Shown: positions 48,130 through 59,597 of the stretch, one piece after another | Layout of the letters: the number at the start of each line of letters is the position of its first letter | Position numbering within the stretch: the stretch's first letter is position 1 | DNA from: Poronia punctata | Lineage: Eukaryota > Ascomycota > Sordariomycetes > Xylariales > Xylariaceae | Direction: 5' to 3' | Assembly: GCA_022579005.1 (NCBI GenBank) | Contig: MU401476.1 | Span: 1 to 64,000, forward strand | DNA length: 64,000 nucleotides | Made by a program: the position numbers and the translations under genes | The notes under the pieces: model-generated | Databases searched by the model: none | What the model was told of the DNA's origin: nothing | The model's input: the letters and a program-made list of their open reading frames with translations, nothing else

Positions 48130-49221
48130 CTAAGCAATTCCAGCGTAGATCTTTCCAAACGAGCTAAGCTCAGTGGGAGAGTCGAAGAGCTCGCCAAGAG
48201 CAGCATAGAAGTATGAATACCTCTCGACGAAAGAGAATTCCTCGTTGGTCTCGAGGTTGCTGAGGATGTTGCGCATGAACTGGTCCTTGTCGCCGTCGAG
48301 GGCAGCAAACTCGGTCACCCAGATGGGCTTTCCTTCGCAGGCGTCGTGCATGTCCTTGAGGTGGTTGAGGAACAAGCCGGCACCCTCGTCGCCGCCGGGG
48401 CCATACCAATGCGCGGCGCAGAAGTCGACTTGGCATTGGCCGCCACAGGCGCTGAAGAATTGACGGAGCCAATCGGCACCCTGGCCGGCATTCTCGCTGC
48501 TCGAAACGGCCGGGGCGCTGATACGGGCTTGGCCGGCAAAGGGGTTCATCCACTGCATATGGCCGCTGGCGGCATCCTGGGGGGACATGTTGGCTTGGGT
48601 GGCAATGTCGGGCTCGTTGAAGCTCAGCAGGGCATCGACACCTCTGGCGATGGCGTCTGCCGCATTCTGGTTCCACTGATCAGAGTGTTCGGGGGCAGGT
48701 GACCAAAGCATGGGGTAGAAGGCTAGCCCGCCAGGAACATCGGCCCAGGCGGCAGAGTCCCAGTTGTAAGCCCAGCCAGCTTGGCCGCCCAGGTCGAGGT
48801 ACGTCTGGACAAGGCTGATATCGTTGTAGGCAAGGCCACGCTTGATGCTCGTGTCGTAGGTACTGGGGCGGGGAGTCTTGCCAGTCTTTGTCGCCGAGGG
48901 CTGAGGCTTTACCGCAGTTACCAACGTGGTGTGGTGAGGTTTAGAAGTCGGCTTGACAACGGCATGAGCCGCAGTGGTCTGAGGCTTGACGTGTCCAGGT
49001 TGGTGAGCCTTGATCGAGGGAGCAAAGTTGGCAGCAGCCGTGGCCTGTTGGACTTCGGTAACGGTGACAGTGACAACATCGGTGAGATAGACAGTCTCGG
49101 TGGCAGCGTAGACGACCTCGCGGTTCTTGTTGGCGTGTAGACGCTCATGGCCATGGCCGGCAGCAACCTCCTTCATGGCAAAAGCAGCGCAGAGCGCCAT
49201 CATACCCGTCTTGGAAAACAT
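48130..49221 (-). CDS. secreted GH128 glycoside hydrolase (Asl1-like)
   Basis: Single exon, 363 residues. Residues 1-21 form a signal peptide (cleavage near VAA-GHGH). A Thr/Pro/Lys-rich linker follows to about residue 124, suited to O-glycosylation and wall retention. The catalytic core (about 126-363) opens with KRGLAYND and carries the two acidic residues expected in GH128: Glu203 in SFNEPD (acid/base) and Glu304 in WVTEFA (nucleophile), on a TIM-barrel. HWYG at 271-274 is also a family feature. The fission yeast relative is Asl1, an alkali-sensitive-linkage wall protein, and GH128 enzymes act on beta-1,3-glucan. The likely role is cell-wall glucan remodelling at the surface. Both catalytic acids are intact, so an active enzyme is expected. 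Confidence 0.94.
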   Translation of the reverse strand: MFSKTGMMALCAAFAMKEVAAGHGHERLHANKNREVVYAATETVYLTDVVTVTVTEVQQATAAANFAPSIKAHQPGHVKPQTTAAHAVVKPTSKPHHTTLVTAVKPQPSATKTGKTPRPSTYDTSIKRGLAYNDISLVQTYLDLGGQAGWAYNWDSAAWADVPGGLAFYPMLWSPAPEHSDQWNQNAADAIARGVDALLSFNEPDIATQANMSPQDAASGHMQWMNPFAGQARISAPAVSSSENAGQGADWLRQFFSACGGQCQVDFCAAHWYGPGGDEGAGLFLNHLKDMHDACEGKPIWVTEFAALDGDKDQFMRNILSNLETNEEFSFVERYSYFYAALGELFDSPTELSSFGKIYAGIA

Positions 49222-52200
49222 TGTGATTCGGTGATCTTTCTATGTTGGGTTCCGAAAAAGGGTCTTGTAGTTTGTTTGTTGTAGTAGTGACGGTCTATTC
49301 TTCAGCTCTTCTTGGTGAATCTTTTTCTTTGCAATGCCAGCAGTGTGCAAAAGAGAGAAAATGTTGGTTTGGTATCAAGAGATATGGCCAGGGAAGAGAA
49401 AGGAATGAAAAGAGGACCGGGTATCTCTGCGGTGTAAAGGTTGGTGTAAGGTGGTATCAACACGAAACAAGTTGGCAGTCTATCCAAGACGCACGACGAG
49501 AAATATGCGTTTGGCAAATGAAGTTGTGTACCACAAATCTAGTGTTTCTTCAGAGAGAGAGAGAATGTGAGGTTGAAAAGTCGAAGCTAGCGACTTGTAA
49601 GCTGGAAAGCTGAAAGGCTGAAAGATGGAAGTAAAAGGAGTGTGATGAGAAAACTGAAGAATGTGGGCTGAAGAAGGTACCACGATGCAGATCAGGTGGG
49701 AAGAAGAATACTCTTTATAATAAGAAAAATCAGGGCCCAAAGGGATGAATGTAATCGGTCAAAAAGACAAGGCGAGTGAGTGGCATGGCCGCATGGTTGG
49801 TGGGATGGATCGATATGGCGTTTCAATGGACTTTGTGTGTGTTGTACCTACATAGAGTATGCGCTAGCCGTTGTTCTAGCTTAGGTGTCATTGTGGGGCC
49901 ACCAGGGGCCGACAGGGGCCGACAGGGGCCGACAGGGGCCGACAGGGGCACGATCTGACGACACGGATGAGTGCAAATAGGCAAATAAATGGAGCCAGCA
50001 AAGAGAGACATGCTGTACAGGGTGATGAAATCTGCAGGTACCTACCGCTCCCCCCTTTTGTACATACATTCATGTGTAACACAACAGAGGCTAGAGGATA
50101 GCTAGAAGTATTGAAAGCTCGCTAAGTATCGTACTTAGGTCTAGTGAAACCGCATAATGGGGAGTAGAATCAAGACGGCCGCATCAGTAGTGACAGCCAC
50201 AGGCGCAAACTAAAGCGAGCACTTCGCTCTAGCGTCCGGATCAACAACGCTAAATCGCTTCTATGCACGTGTATTGCGATAGAGTACCACGATTTGCTGC
50301 GGGTCACCTACATGTACCTACGAGTACCTACTCACCCACTTGTCGGCTCACAATATTGGATGCAAAAATTCTGAAAATAAGAAAATTCATCCAATGCCTG
50401 TCTGGCTGTGTAAGTGGTGAATGGCACTCTGATTTGCTGTTTTTATTGTGATATCAATCATCATATTTTTCCCTTAATCATTGTCAACATACACCGACGT
50501 GACCTGGCCTGTACAGCCCTTGTACCTGTGTAGCAAGGCGCTGTTCGGATGAAAAAGGTGGGCTAGAATAACATCATTTACAACCAAGCATCCAGCCTAC
50601 GAGTACCTACCTACTTGTAGATATCTCTACCCAGTCTTACCTACTTGTGATCCTTTCTGATCACACCTTCCAAACATGCTATATTACAATGAATCTATTC
50701 TAATACAATGCAATATAATATCATAACCCTGCAACATAAGTGTAATGCAAACTTGCAATCCAACATCCTAACAAGACATCCACCGGGCCCCTACGGTAAA
50801 ACCCCCCCTCCCTACCGGTATATCCCACACACATGGTTGACACTAAACTCCAGTGCCGAACATCGCGACGATCAACGCCTGTACAGCGTAATAATCGGCA
50901 GCCTGTCCACTTGGTACAACAGAGCCTCAGAAGCAGAGAGATGATCCGGATGTGCACCAATCTCAAGGTATTACGACATCAATTACACTTACAATCTATT
51001 GTAGATAGAAACCTGCTATAATAAAGGAACAGGTTCCGCCAGTTCCAAATGTCTGAGTTTCCACAGTAGGCCTCGAGTCTCGACTCTTCGCTTACACGAC
51101 TTTGCCGCAATCACATGTCTAAATCCATCCACAGAGACTTGGTAGCTTCTTAATTTGTACACGTCGGTAATTTGCACCTTTATGACTTGACCACTTTTCT
51201 CACTCGACTGTATTATCAATTTATCACTACATCTTGTTCCTACTATGTGGTGCCCTGACGGATCTGTCCTCGGCGATTGCAACATGTTTTCTGGCCAATC
51301 ATGAATGGTCTACCCTACGTCTTGATGGCTGCTTCCGTGGTCAAGACATGGTCATGCAGGTACTTCCTGCCTACATATTCACTCAACCTTGTGGCTGCAA
51401 GTGCACCCAGACCGCAGCGTGGCGCCCCATCTGCAAGGAACGCGTAGCCAAGAGCCCCGAAAGGGCAAATCAGAAGAAGAAGGTGGGGTTGTCGACCAGA
51501 AAAATCCTCCACGGCTTCCGGGCCTACCTAGTCTAATCCTGCGCACCTATTTTTGACCCTCCTTCGGCTGGCTAGAACTCTCTTCCTCGTTGCCTACCAA
51601 GATTGTATCCATGCTGCTATCGAGATGGCGTACAAAAGACAAGTTCTGCTTCGGATCCACCAGCCTTATTAGTGGAAGCCTTGTCAGCAATCGCGATGAC
51701 GAGTCTTCAACTTCCTGTACAGGAATAACCATTCACCAACAGAGCCTTGAAGCGAGATCCCTTTGTTCTATCCATAGCACAAAGCCCGATATCTCATTTC
51801 GTCAGGGGATTGAGTAACAAGCCAATGTGGTCAAAAGGACCTTTCAATTGGCAGGGTTGTCGGACACTCCAGAAATGGCTGTCACAGGTCACCTAAATAC
51901 CTGTGTTATGTGTACTTGTCATACTCATCATTCTTGGATTTTCAGTTGTTTGCGCGCTGAGAGGGACAAGATTGGTCCTTGGGTCCGATAATGCCCACAA
52001 CGTTACAATCCACCAGGCGGGCGTTAGAGCAAAATTGCCGAAACTAAGCCAGTCTAGACCCGGTGTTGGTATGCTTGAAGAGAGGCTGGGTTTTTGGTGT
52101 TTTACGAAATACTATTATGTGAAAAAACAGCCGCGAGTCATTGAATGGTAACGGACAAGACAGTCAGAGCAAGACAGTAAGGTCAATTCACAGGACCAGT

Positions 52201-55133
52201 GCCACTCGGGGACATGCTCGATAATGTACGACAATGCCGATCAAATCAGATGGAGGGGCTTGTTTTCCCCCTCTGCCCAACCTCCGAAAACCCAATGCCA
52301 TATGAGATCAGTGGCTGTTTCAACTGGAGCAGCCAGGCTATCTTTGGTTCCTGATTCGCCCCACGTGGGCGACATTGGCGACTTTGGTGTGGTGGAATTT
52401 CTACTAGTCTATCTAGCCTGTGGCCTGTATGGACCATGGAAGCCCTCAGGTACGCGCCGTTTTTTACTCCGCCAAAACACCGACTGTCGACTACCTGCAG
52501 CGACAGTTCCGACAACGGTAAACACCTAACCTAGGTAAGTACTTGAAACCTGAAGTATGAAGTGGTGTACCTTGACTAGCGGTTGCATTGGCACCTCTCT
52601 TGCAGTCATCCCCAACCCCTCAGTCGATGGTCTAGGCCTTTTATTCATCCTTTTTTCATTCCCCTCATTCGCTACATAAACTATCCATCTGTATCTTTAG
52701 TAGGGAGTTGGGTAATCTGGTAATAGTAATACACGTTGTCAGATGAAAAATCTTTCTACTCGGTAAATGTGAGTAATCCTTACATGGGAAACAAGAATAA
52801 CCCTTACAAGCATGAAGCAAACCCCGCCCCCGCCCCCCGGGACAATGTGTGTGTGTGTGTGTGGCTTTTGGGATGCTGGACGCTTATCTCCTAGTTCCGA
52901 GTAGGTCCTGGAAGTTGGGGAACCTGTGAGGGCTACGTATCCAATGCCGCCTGATTGTGGCGGACCCCTTCTTGCTCAGGTGGTCTGGTTTGTATGTCTG
53001 TTCCTACCTACCTGCTATGCAGATAGGGAGCATATCTGTTACTGCGCGCACAAGCCACGGCAGCAAATATTGGTGCGACATTGAAAGCCTACGCAAGATA
53101 GGCTGCAGTAAGCACACTGGCAACTGCATACTGCGAGGGGCAATGTCGAAGACCGGATTTTGAGCATCACAGGGTCTATACAATAACTGCCCGGGGAACG
53201 TAGACAGCTCAATCACACCTTCGTGGTGAATACCCGCAACCCCTAACCGAGACCGAGTTGCTTGAGCATATGCCGCGCAGCCGCGGTCTTTACTGCGGAA
53301 CTCGCCTGGATCTGTCGGCTATAATGTTGCTCCCTTGAGGCATCGAACTGCTGCTGCGAAAGGGTATCCTACTGTTCCTCGTATTAGTACGTGTGACTAC
53401 CGACATGTCGACTCGGCACGGGGAACCTGCCAATATTTACTCGGTGGGATTGATAGCTTGACGGAAGTTGAACGTTGAACCGACCCTATCATGCACAACC
53501 CTACTTTGTACGAATCCCATGAGCCCTGGTGCATCTTGGTTTGACATGCGGCTGTCACCATGGCGGTACTCTACATATATTATGCGTACATATTGCATAT
53601 ATATTTGTAGAGAACAAGTGATCAGTCTCCAGTGGAAGGTCACCTCATCCCCATCTGACAATCTCCATGTCGAAGGCGGGCAAGACTGATGGGCCACTCT
53701 CTGACGGCGTAAGAACTTGTCGGAAGAGCTCAATCGCAGCCTGCTCGCTAACAGCCACTCCATCTTCCTGGGCCCGGGTCGAATAGGCGAGGCTACCAAA
53801 AAGGCTTTCAACGCTCCCCCTATTTCTAGGCAGCTCACAATATCAACTCTTTGTCCATGATGAGCTTCGAGTTCCACTGTTCGACCACGCAATATCTAAA
53901 TGCCTACCGAGGTGGACCGTGGACCCGACGTGGACCCGACGTGGGCTAAAGTTGTTTATTGGTAGTCCGAACCGAAGCCGTTGAGGGTAATAGGCTATTA
54001 CCCCGCCGGCTACCCTGTTCGGCTTTGAGAAAGTGCTGCGACTGGATGGGTTTTACTCGTAAGGGCCAGGTTTGAGCATCCTATACTCAGGTGCGTCGCA
54101 GGCGGTGAGTAAGGCTGGGATATGCTTACTATTTTCACCTTGTAGGACTTCCTCTACTGTCTCATTTTCGTTGATGACTGATGTGAGGGTGGACGCATTC
54201 AGACGAACTGGACATGACAGCTGTATGTGTATGTACAGTCAGTTAACTGAACACAACAACAGGCCTTCAATCAAACAATTTCTCATATCGCACACCACCA
54301 CGGAGGTCAACGTAAGAGAGTGGAGTGACTATGTCGTCAGCCTCCCTGGGTCGGAGTTTGTACCAACAAATAAGAAAAAAGAAAGAAATATATCAGTCAA
54401 ATGCCTGGCTGCTTGGCTTACTTTGATTCTGTCTTCAGGCCATCCATCCACATTTGTACTCGTACAAGCGAGGTTACATGGTTGCCAAGATTCAACCTTT
54501 TGGCTGTGACGAGGTCGGCGTACCGATTAGGTTAAGTATCTAACCCAGACCAGATAGTGCTGCATACCAGATACCTAGTGCCGCACTGCTGGTCGGGGTA
54601 AAGAAGACGCACGGGACGATTGCGATGGAAGATCTTGACTGAGAAGGAAAGAAATCAAAACTCAGCCTTGGGGGGGGTTTTGTTCGTGTTAAAACCAATG
54701 ACAATCTCCGGATTCAGCCCTAGATCTGCCCTATCGGCAGCACTGCCCCGACTAGACTGGTGATTTCGACAAGGTCCCTCTCTAATACAGGTACAGGGCG
54801 CGGGCAGCGGGCAGCGGGCAGCGGGCATCTACCTATCTGTCTGCGAGTAAGGTTAGGTAAGTGCCTGCAGCCTGCAGCCTGCATTTACGTCTTTACGCTT
54901 TCTGTTGACCGTAGAAACACTCGAATCCTTCTAGAAGCATTTCAGGGCTTATTATCTTCTTACGCCTCACCTTGGGTCTTCCCCCCATCGCTCATTGCCA
55001 AGAAAGGGTTGGCAGCTCCTTAATATATGATAAACTCTAGAACTGGTGACCTGGTCCACCCCCTCACCTGCAAACAAACAGTTTGTTTTATATACCATAG
55101 ATCAGGGCCAGAATCATAACCTTTTCAGTCGAG
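49222..55133. other. 5.9 kb gene-poor region
   Basis: It begins with the promoter of the GH128 gene and ends with that of the Zn2Cys6 gene. Between them no coding sequence can be supported. The longest open frame is 151 codons on the minus strand (53437-53892), without recognisable motifs. Arrays include AGGGGCCGAC units (49904-49950), a TG run at 52847-52862, a C-rich run near 52821-52840 and GGGCAGC units (about 54800-54826). A CTGCAGC repeat lies at about 54864-54884. Confidence 0.5.
49904..49950 (+). repeat. 10-base tandem repeat upstream of the GH128 gene
   Basis: Nearly five copies of AGGGGCCGAC in strict 10-base register, about 690 bases upstream of the GH128 start codon. Copies are identical except at the ends. 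The 10-base period is close to one helical turn, so a protein site repeated on one DNA face is conceivable. It could equally be a simple minisatellite. Confidence 0.9.
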
Positions 55134-57068
55134 ATGGACTCCATGGGATACGACCAATCTATGAACCTCCCACTCTTGACATTGGGCAGTAATAACACGA
55201 CCGATTTCGACTATGCAGTCTATTTACAGGATGAAGATATGGACTACCTCGGCGACGGCGGTTCTTCTGGGTCGGCATCCGTCATGAACGATGCCAGGCC
55301 TACCAGTGCTTCGCCGCCTACTTCCGCGACGGTGAGGAACCAGAGGCAGAGATTGGAGAGGAGAGGTCATACCAAGAGTCGTCGAGGCTGTTACAATTGC
55401 AAGAGAAGGAGGATCAAGGTAAAGACCGGAAACCCCCAAACCTTTGGGCATCTCGTCGTTGACATGGAAATACAGTGTCAAGAGACTCGACCGGCGTGCG
55501 GACATTGCGTCAAGACGGGCCTCAAATGCGAATATCCCCTTGTTCCACAGATTACACATCAAGTTAGTCTACCAGCATCCCCCCCCCCCCCCTTTCTGGG
55601 AAAAAAGGGAAAATATTGACGTTTCAATATATAGCCGCAACATCAGATCCCGCTGTTTAGTCTTCAGGATATGCGCTTCTTCCAACACTTCTTGTTGAAT
55701 TGTACCCCACATCATCCTCTAGGGAACGACTCGATTTGGACACATGAGGTGCCTTGTTTATCGCAAAACGTAAGTCGTCGCGGACTTGATTAACTGTATA
55801 CATGCAGTGCTAATGGATGTTTGATAGCATGAGTATCTTAGTACGTCCCTCTAAAGTTTCCTCCTACCCCCTTCATGAATATAGCGTAGGAAAGAAGCTG
55901 TTACGCCAAAAGTTGCTACTACCACTACCTACCTACCTCCTTGAATCGCGCCACAAAATAACAGAAGAGCAGAAGAATGACTAACCTACCTTACAGTGCA
56001 CGCAATCCTCGGTCTCGCAGCCTCGGACCTAATGATCCAAGACCCAAGCCTCGTAACATTCGCCATGGCGCACCGTCTGAAAGCCATCAAAGCCATCAAA
56101 AAGACACTGACCAACGTGCCGAAAACGTCAGACGACACGTTCGAAGAAGGCAACGCGTTACTGGCGACCTGTTTCGCACTCACGTTCCAATCCGTCATGC
56201 TAGACGACGGCATGGCCGAGTTCATGACGTTTTGTCGCGGCATCGTCATCGTCGCCATCCAGATGTATTGCAAGGGCGCCAAGTTTATCTTCTCCAACTT
56301 CCTGGGCGAGGGACGGGTCAACGAGCTGCAGCCGCTCATGGATGCCATCCCGCCTATTCGACAGAGCTGGACGGATATGGCTGTTGCTAATATCGCGGCC
56401 CTGAGACCGCTTTGCGAGATGCAGGTCGAGGTGGAATATCTTGGGCTTTTGACGGATGTTGCGCAGGCGCTTTATACTTCTTCGTTTCTGGGTATGTGTT
56501 TTTCCATCCATCCATCCAAGCAAAAGAAAGAAAGAAAGAAAGAAAGAAAGGAAAAAAGAAAAAAGGGGGTGGTCGTATTTTTTTAGAGTTTTTTTTTCTA
56601 AACAGTGATTCCATTTCTAGCATACCAGATCCTCTGCAAACATTAGTAAGAGCTCAGAATACCCCCATTTTCCCTCTCACATATATACAGAGGAGGTTTC
56701 CCCCCTCCCCCTTTAAAAAACATCATCCATTCTCTAACCCGAGACAACAACAAAAAATTAGTGGCTGGTGGATGCAAATCCCGCACGAAAACTTCCAAAG
56801 CCTAATCGACCCAAGCAACCAAACATGCCTTCTCCTAGCGTCACACTGGATCGCCCTGAAGCAAATCATGGCCGTCATCACCGAAGCCGAGAATGACCAT
56901 CGACCGGGAAACCAGAAGCAAAAGCAGGCAGACATGGGCGAGCTACGATGGCTGAAACATCTCAATCGACAGATCGACTCCGATCATCAGCAGTATAATC
57001 AGTGGCCTGTCTGGGTCGAGCAGCAGTTGGATATGGATCTGGGGTATTTTGGGAAACGGATTATTTGA
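55134..57068 (+). CDS. Zn2Cys6 transcription factor (UPC2-like body)
   Basis: Seven exons: 55134-55418, 55476-55562, 55668-55769, 55828-55840 (13 bases), 55997-56491, 56621-56645 (25 bases) and 56762-57068, total 437 residues with every phase matching. The DNA-binding cluster has six Cys at 86, 89, 96, 103, 106 and 113, the spacing C-x2-C-x6-C-x6-C-x2-C-x6-C; the first intron lies exactly between Lys95 and Cys96. The later DMRFFQHF, NDSIWTHE, HEYLMHAILGLAASDL, LLLASHWIALKQIMA and YNQWPVWVE segments match the body of fungal regulators related to sterol-uptake control protein 2. The HEYLM and AYQILCKHY links appear only when the two tiny exons are included. It is probably a nuclear activator; its targets are unknown, and no biosynthetic partner genes lie next to it. 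Confidence 0.88.
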
Positions 57069-59597
57069 GGGAAAGATTAAAGTTTCAGCTTTCTCGGGAT
57101 CGGGTCTGTTTAGAAAGAAAGGAAGGGAGGAAGGGAGGGAGGGAGGGAGGGAGGGAGGAAGGAAAGATAATGGATAATTACTTGAATTGAGCGACATTCA
57201 ATTTGACGACTTTTTACCTCTCTTCATCTTTCCTCCTCCTTTTTTTTTTTTTTTTTTTTTTGTCTTTGTTTATATTATGCCTAGTAGACAAGGTTTACCT
57301 ACATACCTTAGGTACCTACTCGTAGAACTTTACCAAGATTTTGATTTTGTAGAGTCCGCTTTCAAACTTTCCTCCTGTACGTATTACTTACTATACCCTA
57401 CCTACTTTAACTTTCTCTTCAATTGTCACGTCACGGGGCCCGGGGGGCCTACCTATTTGTTGTGGCCTGGTACACGTAAAAAAAAAAACTTTACTGGGTG
57501 TGACTGACTGACTCAACAGTAGGTTAGGTTAGGTTAGCTCACCGATGTCCATAATACCTAACATAGCCCTTCTTTTTCTTTTACACGTACACGTACACGT
57601 ACACGTATATGCACCTCGCTTTCATCGTATTTCGCATCCGCGGGAAAAAAAAGAAATTGTGTGGGGGGAAAAAAAGGGGAAAGGACCAGGACCCCGGTCT
57701 GTAGATCCCTATCCCTATCCCTATCCCTGTCTTTGGTTAGGTTCAAGTCCCCTTTTTCTTGGCAGGTAGTTATTTCCGGTTGGTAAGGCTGATTTCCTTT
57801 TATATATTGGGGGGGGGGGGCTTTCAGGGGAGGGATTTGTGCGTATTGAGTTACTCAAGTCGAAATGTTTACAAGTATGAGATGAGATATAGTTTTTATG
57901 AATACCTCCTATGTACCTATAGACTGTTAGTTGATGCAACAGCAGAATAGGAGGAATAAAAGAGGAGAGTTAGGTAGGTAGTAATAGTAAAGCTTATGCT
58001 CCTTTGTACAGTGGGGACCCATTAGAAACGAGCACTACGATGTTTTATACCAAAACTTAACATGTTTAACAATATATAACATAACTATAACATGGTCTAA
58101 TATCTATTAAAAATAAAGGTATATAGCAGCTATTATTAGCTTTTATATTATATAAGTACTTAACATATACTTATTTTTTTAATTTAATTATTAACTAATA
58201 TACTTACTTACTTTATTAGCAAAAACTTAAAACATATATAATTAAATAAATAAAATAAGTATTAAATTTTTCTGTTTTATTTACGTTTATTATAGCATGC
58301 CTAATATATTAAAACTATATATAGCCTTATATCTTATAAAGTAACAAAGTTATTCTAGTTATAAGTTTAGAAAAAAGTTTAGTTTTGCTTGTTTTTAATA
58401 AGGACCGACTATATATAGTAGGTTAAGTTAGGCTATTATTATATACTTATATGCCGTAAATGGTAAATTGTAAATTATAAATAGTAAATAGTAAATAAAT
58501 AGTACGTACACAATATCTCGGTAATGAACGCATTGTTAGAATGGAACCATAAAAGTCAGGTTAGGTTAGGTTAGGTTAGGTTAGGTATATCTTCAACCTC
58601 AACCTCAACCTCAACCTCAGACTTACCTAACCTAACCTAACCTGGGCCGTGAATAAATAGATTTTCAAGCCACTGCCACCATGACTACCGCGCCTCTCAA
58701 TACTAACAAAGCCGAGCTTCGCCGCCCTACTTGTAATTACATCGCACTTTTCGCATATGAATCTCGCATTCCCCCGTATTACCTACTCCTACCTAAGTCG
58801 TAGGGATCCGCACCAAGGGTAGGCAGGGTTGGTATACCTCTACTTCTATTCCATAGCATCGTAGGAAAAGACATACATACATATATACCTATATAGATGA
58901 GAGAAAGTGCTTATATAGTCTGAAATAGTATACCTACCTACTTATCTATCTGTTAGAAAAGATTGCACAAGTACAGCATGGAAGGTGATACTGCCACTGA
59001 CACTAACACTGAAATTATCTTTCTCAGACCACGACGAAACCAATGATGTCATGGTGGGGCAATTCGTTCGCAACGACGATTTCAGAAATCGTCCTGGGAG
59101 TAGTCGTTCATCTGCGGGGAATTTGGGGGGGGGTCGGTTGATGTTGGATTTGAGGATATTTGACGAAGAAGAAAAAAGTTGCGGGAGCAGGTCGAGTGGA
59201 TTGTTGTTACTACTGCGCTTATTATGCTTTAAGCGAGAGGTTGATAGGAGGAGGGCGAAACAGGCTGTTGTGCTTGGGGTTATGGTGTCTTGAGGGGGAA
59301 AGAAATATGAGAAGGGGGAGGGAAATGGAATCTGTGGCATAGACTAAATAAACTTTGAATTAAGAATGATAAAAGATAAAAAGTCGAAAGCATGTGTGTG
59401 TGTGTGTGTTTTCTTATTCTGCGTCTGTCCTTCCTTGCAACTGAAATAAATACCTATGAAAATAGTTGAAAGTATCAGTCAGTTCTTTTACCGAGTCGTC
59501 TGTAGCGTGCACCTACACATGTCCAGCTGGCTTGGTAATGACAAACCGTCAAGGAAAATCGATAGATAATCAAAGGGGTATATTTTTGCTAGACGAG
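57069..59597. other. intergenic region with AT-rich island
   Basis: 2.5 kb between the convergent Zn2Cys6 and UTP7 genes. About 58030-58500 is an AT-saturated island like the one at the left edge, likely RIP-decayed. Simple arrays flank it: GGGA/GGAA units (57121-57165), a 21-base T run (57240-57260), ACGTAC units (57585-57605), CCCTAT units (57707-57728), a GGTTA/TAACC inverted pair (58557-58643) and a TG run (59394-59409). An ORF at 58942-59340 (minus) has no recognisable feature. Confidence 0.55.
58557..58643. repeat. GGTTA / TAACC inverted tandem repeats
   Basis: Left arm 58557-58586 is six GGTTA units; right arm 58625-58643 is the complementary TAACC array. Between them sit four TCAACC units. 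The arms could pair over about 19 bases with a loop of under 40 bases. It borders the AT-rich island. Confidence 0.9.

Noticed and set aside
49904..49950. CRISPR-like array
   Set aside because: Units are directly adjacent without spacers, and the genome is eukaryotic; it is a minisatellite-type repeat.
53437..53892. 151-codon minus-strand ORF, with a plus-strand frame at 53700-53870 that also reads like protein
   Set aside because: No motif is recognised on either strand, there are no clear splice partners, and stops close both frames. It may be a relic but cannot be supported.
58942..59340. 132-codon minus-strand ORF and its plus-strand mirror
   Set aside because: Low-complexity composition, no motif, and it lies in the downstream flank of UTP7.
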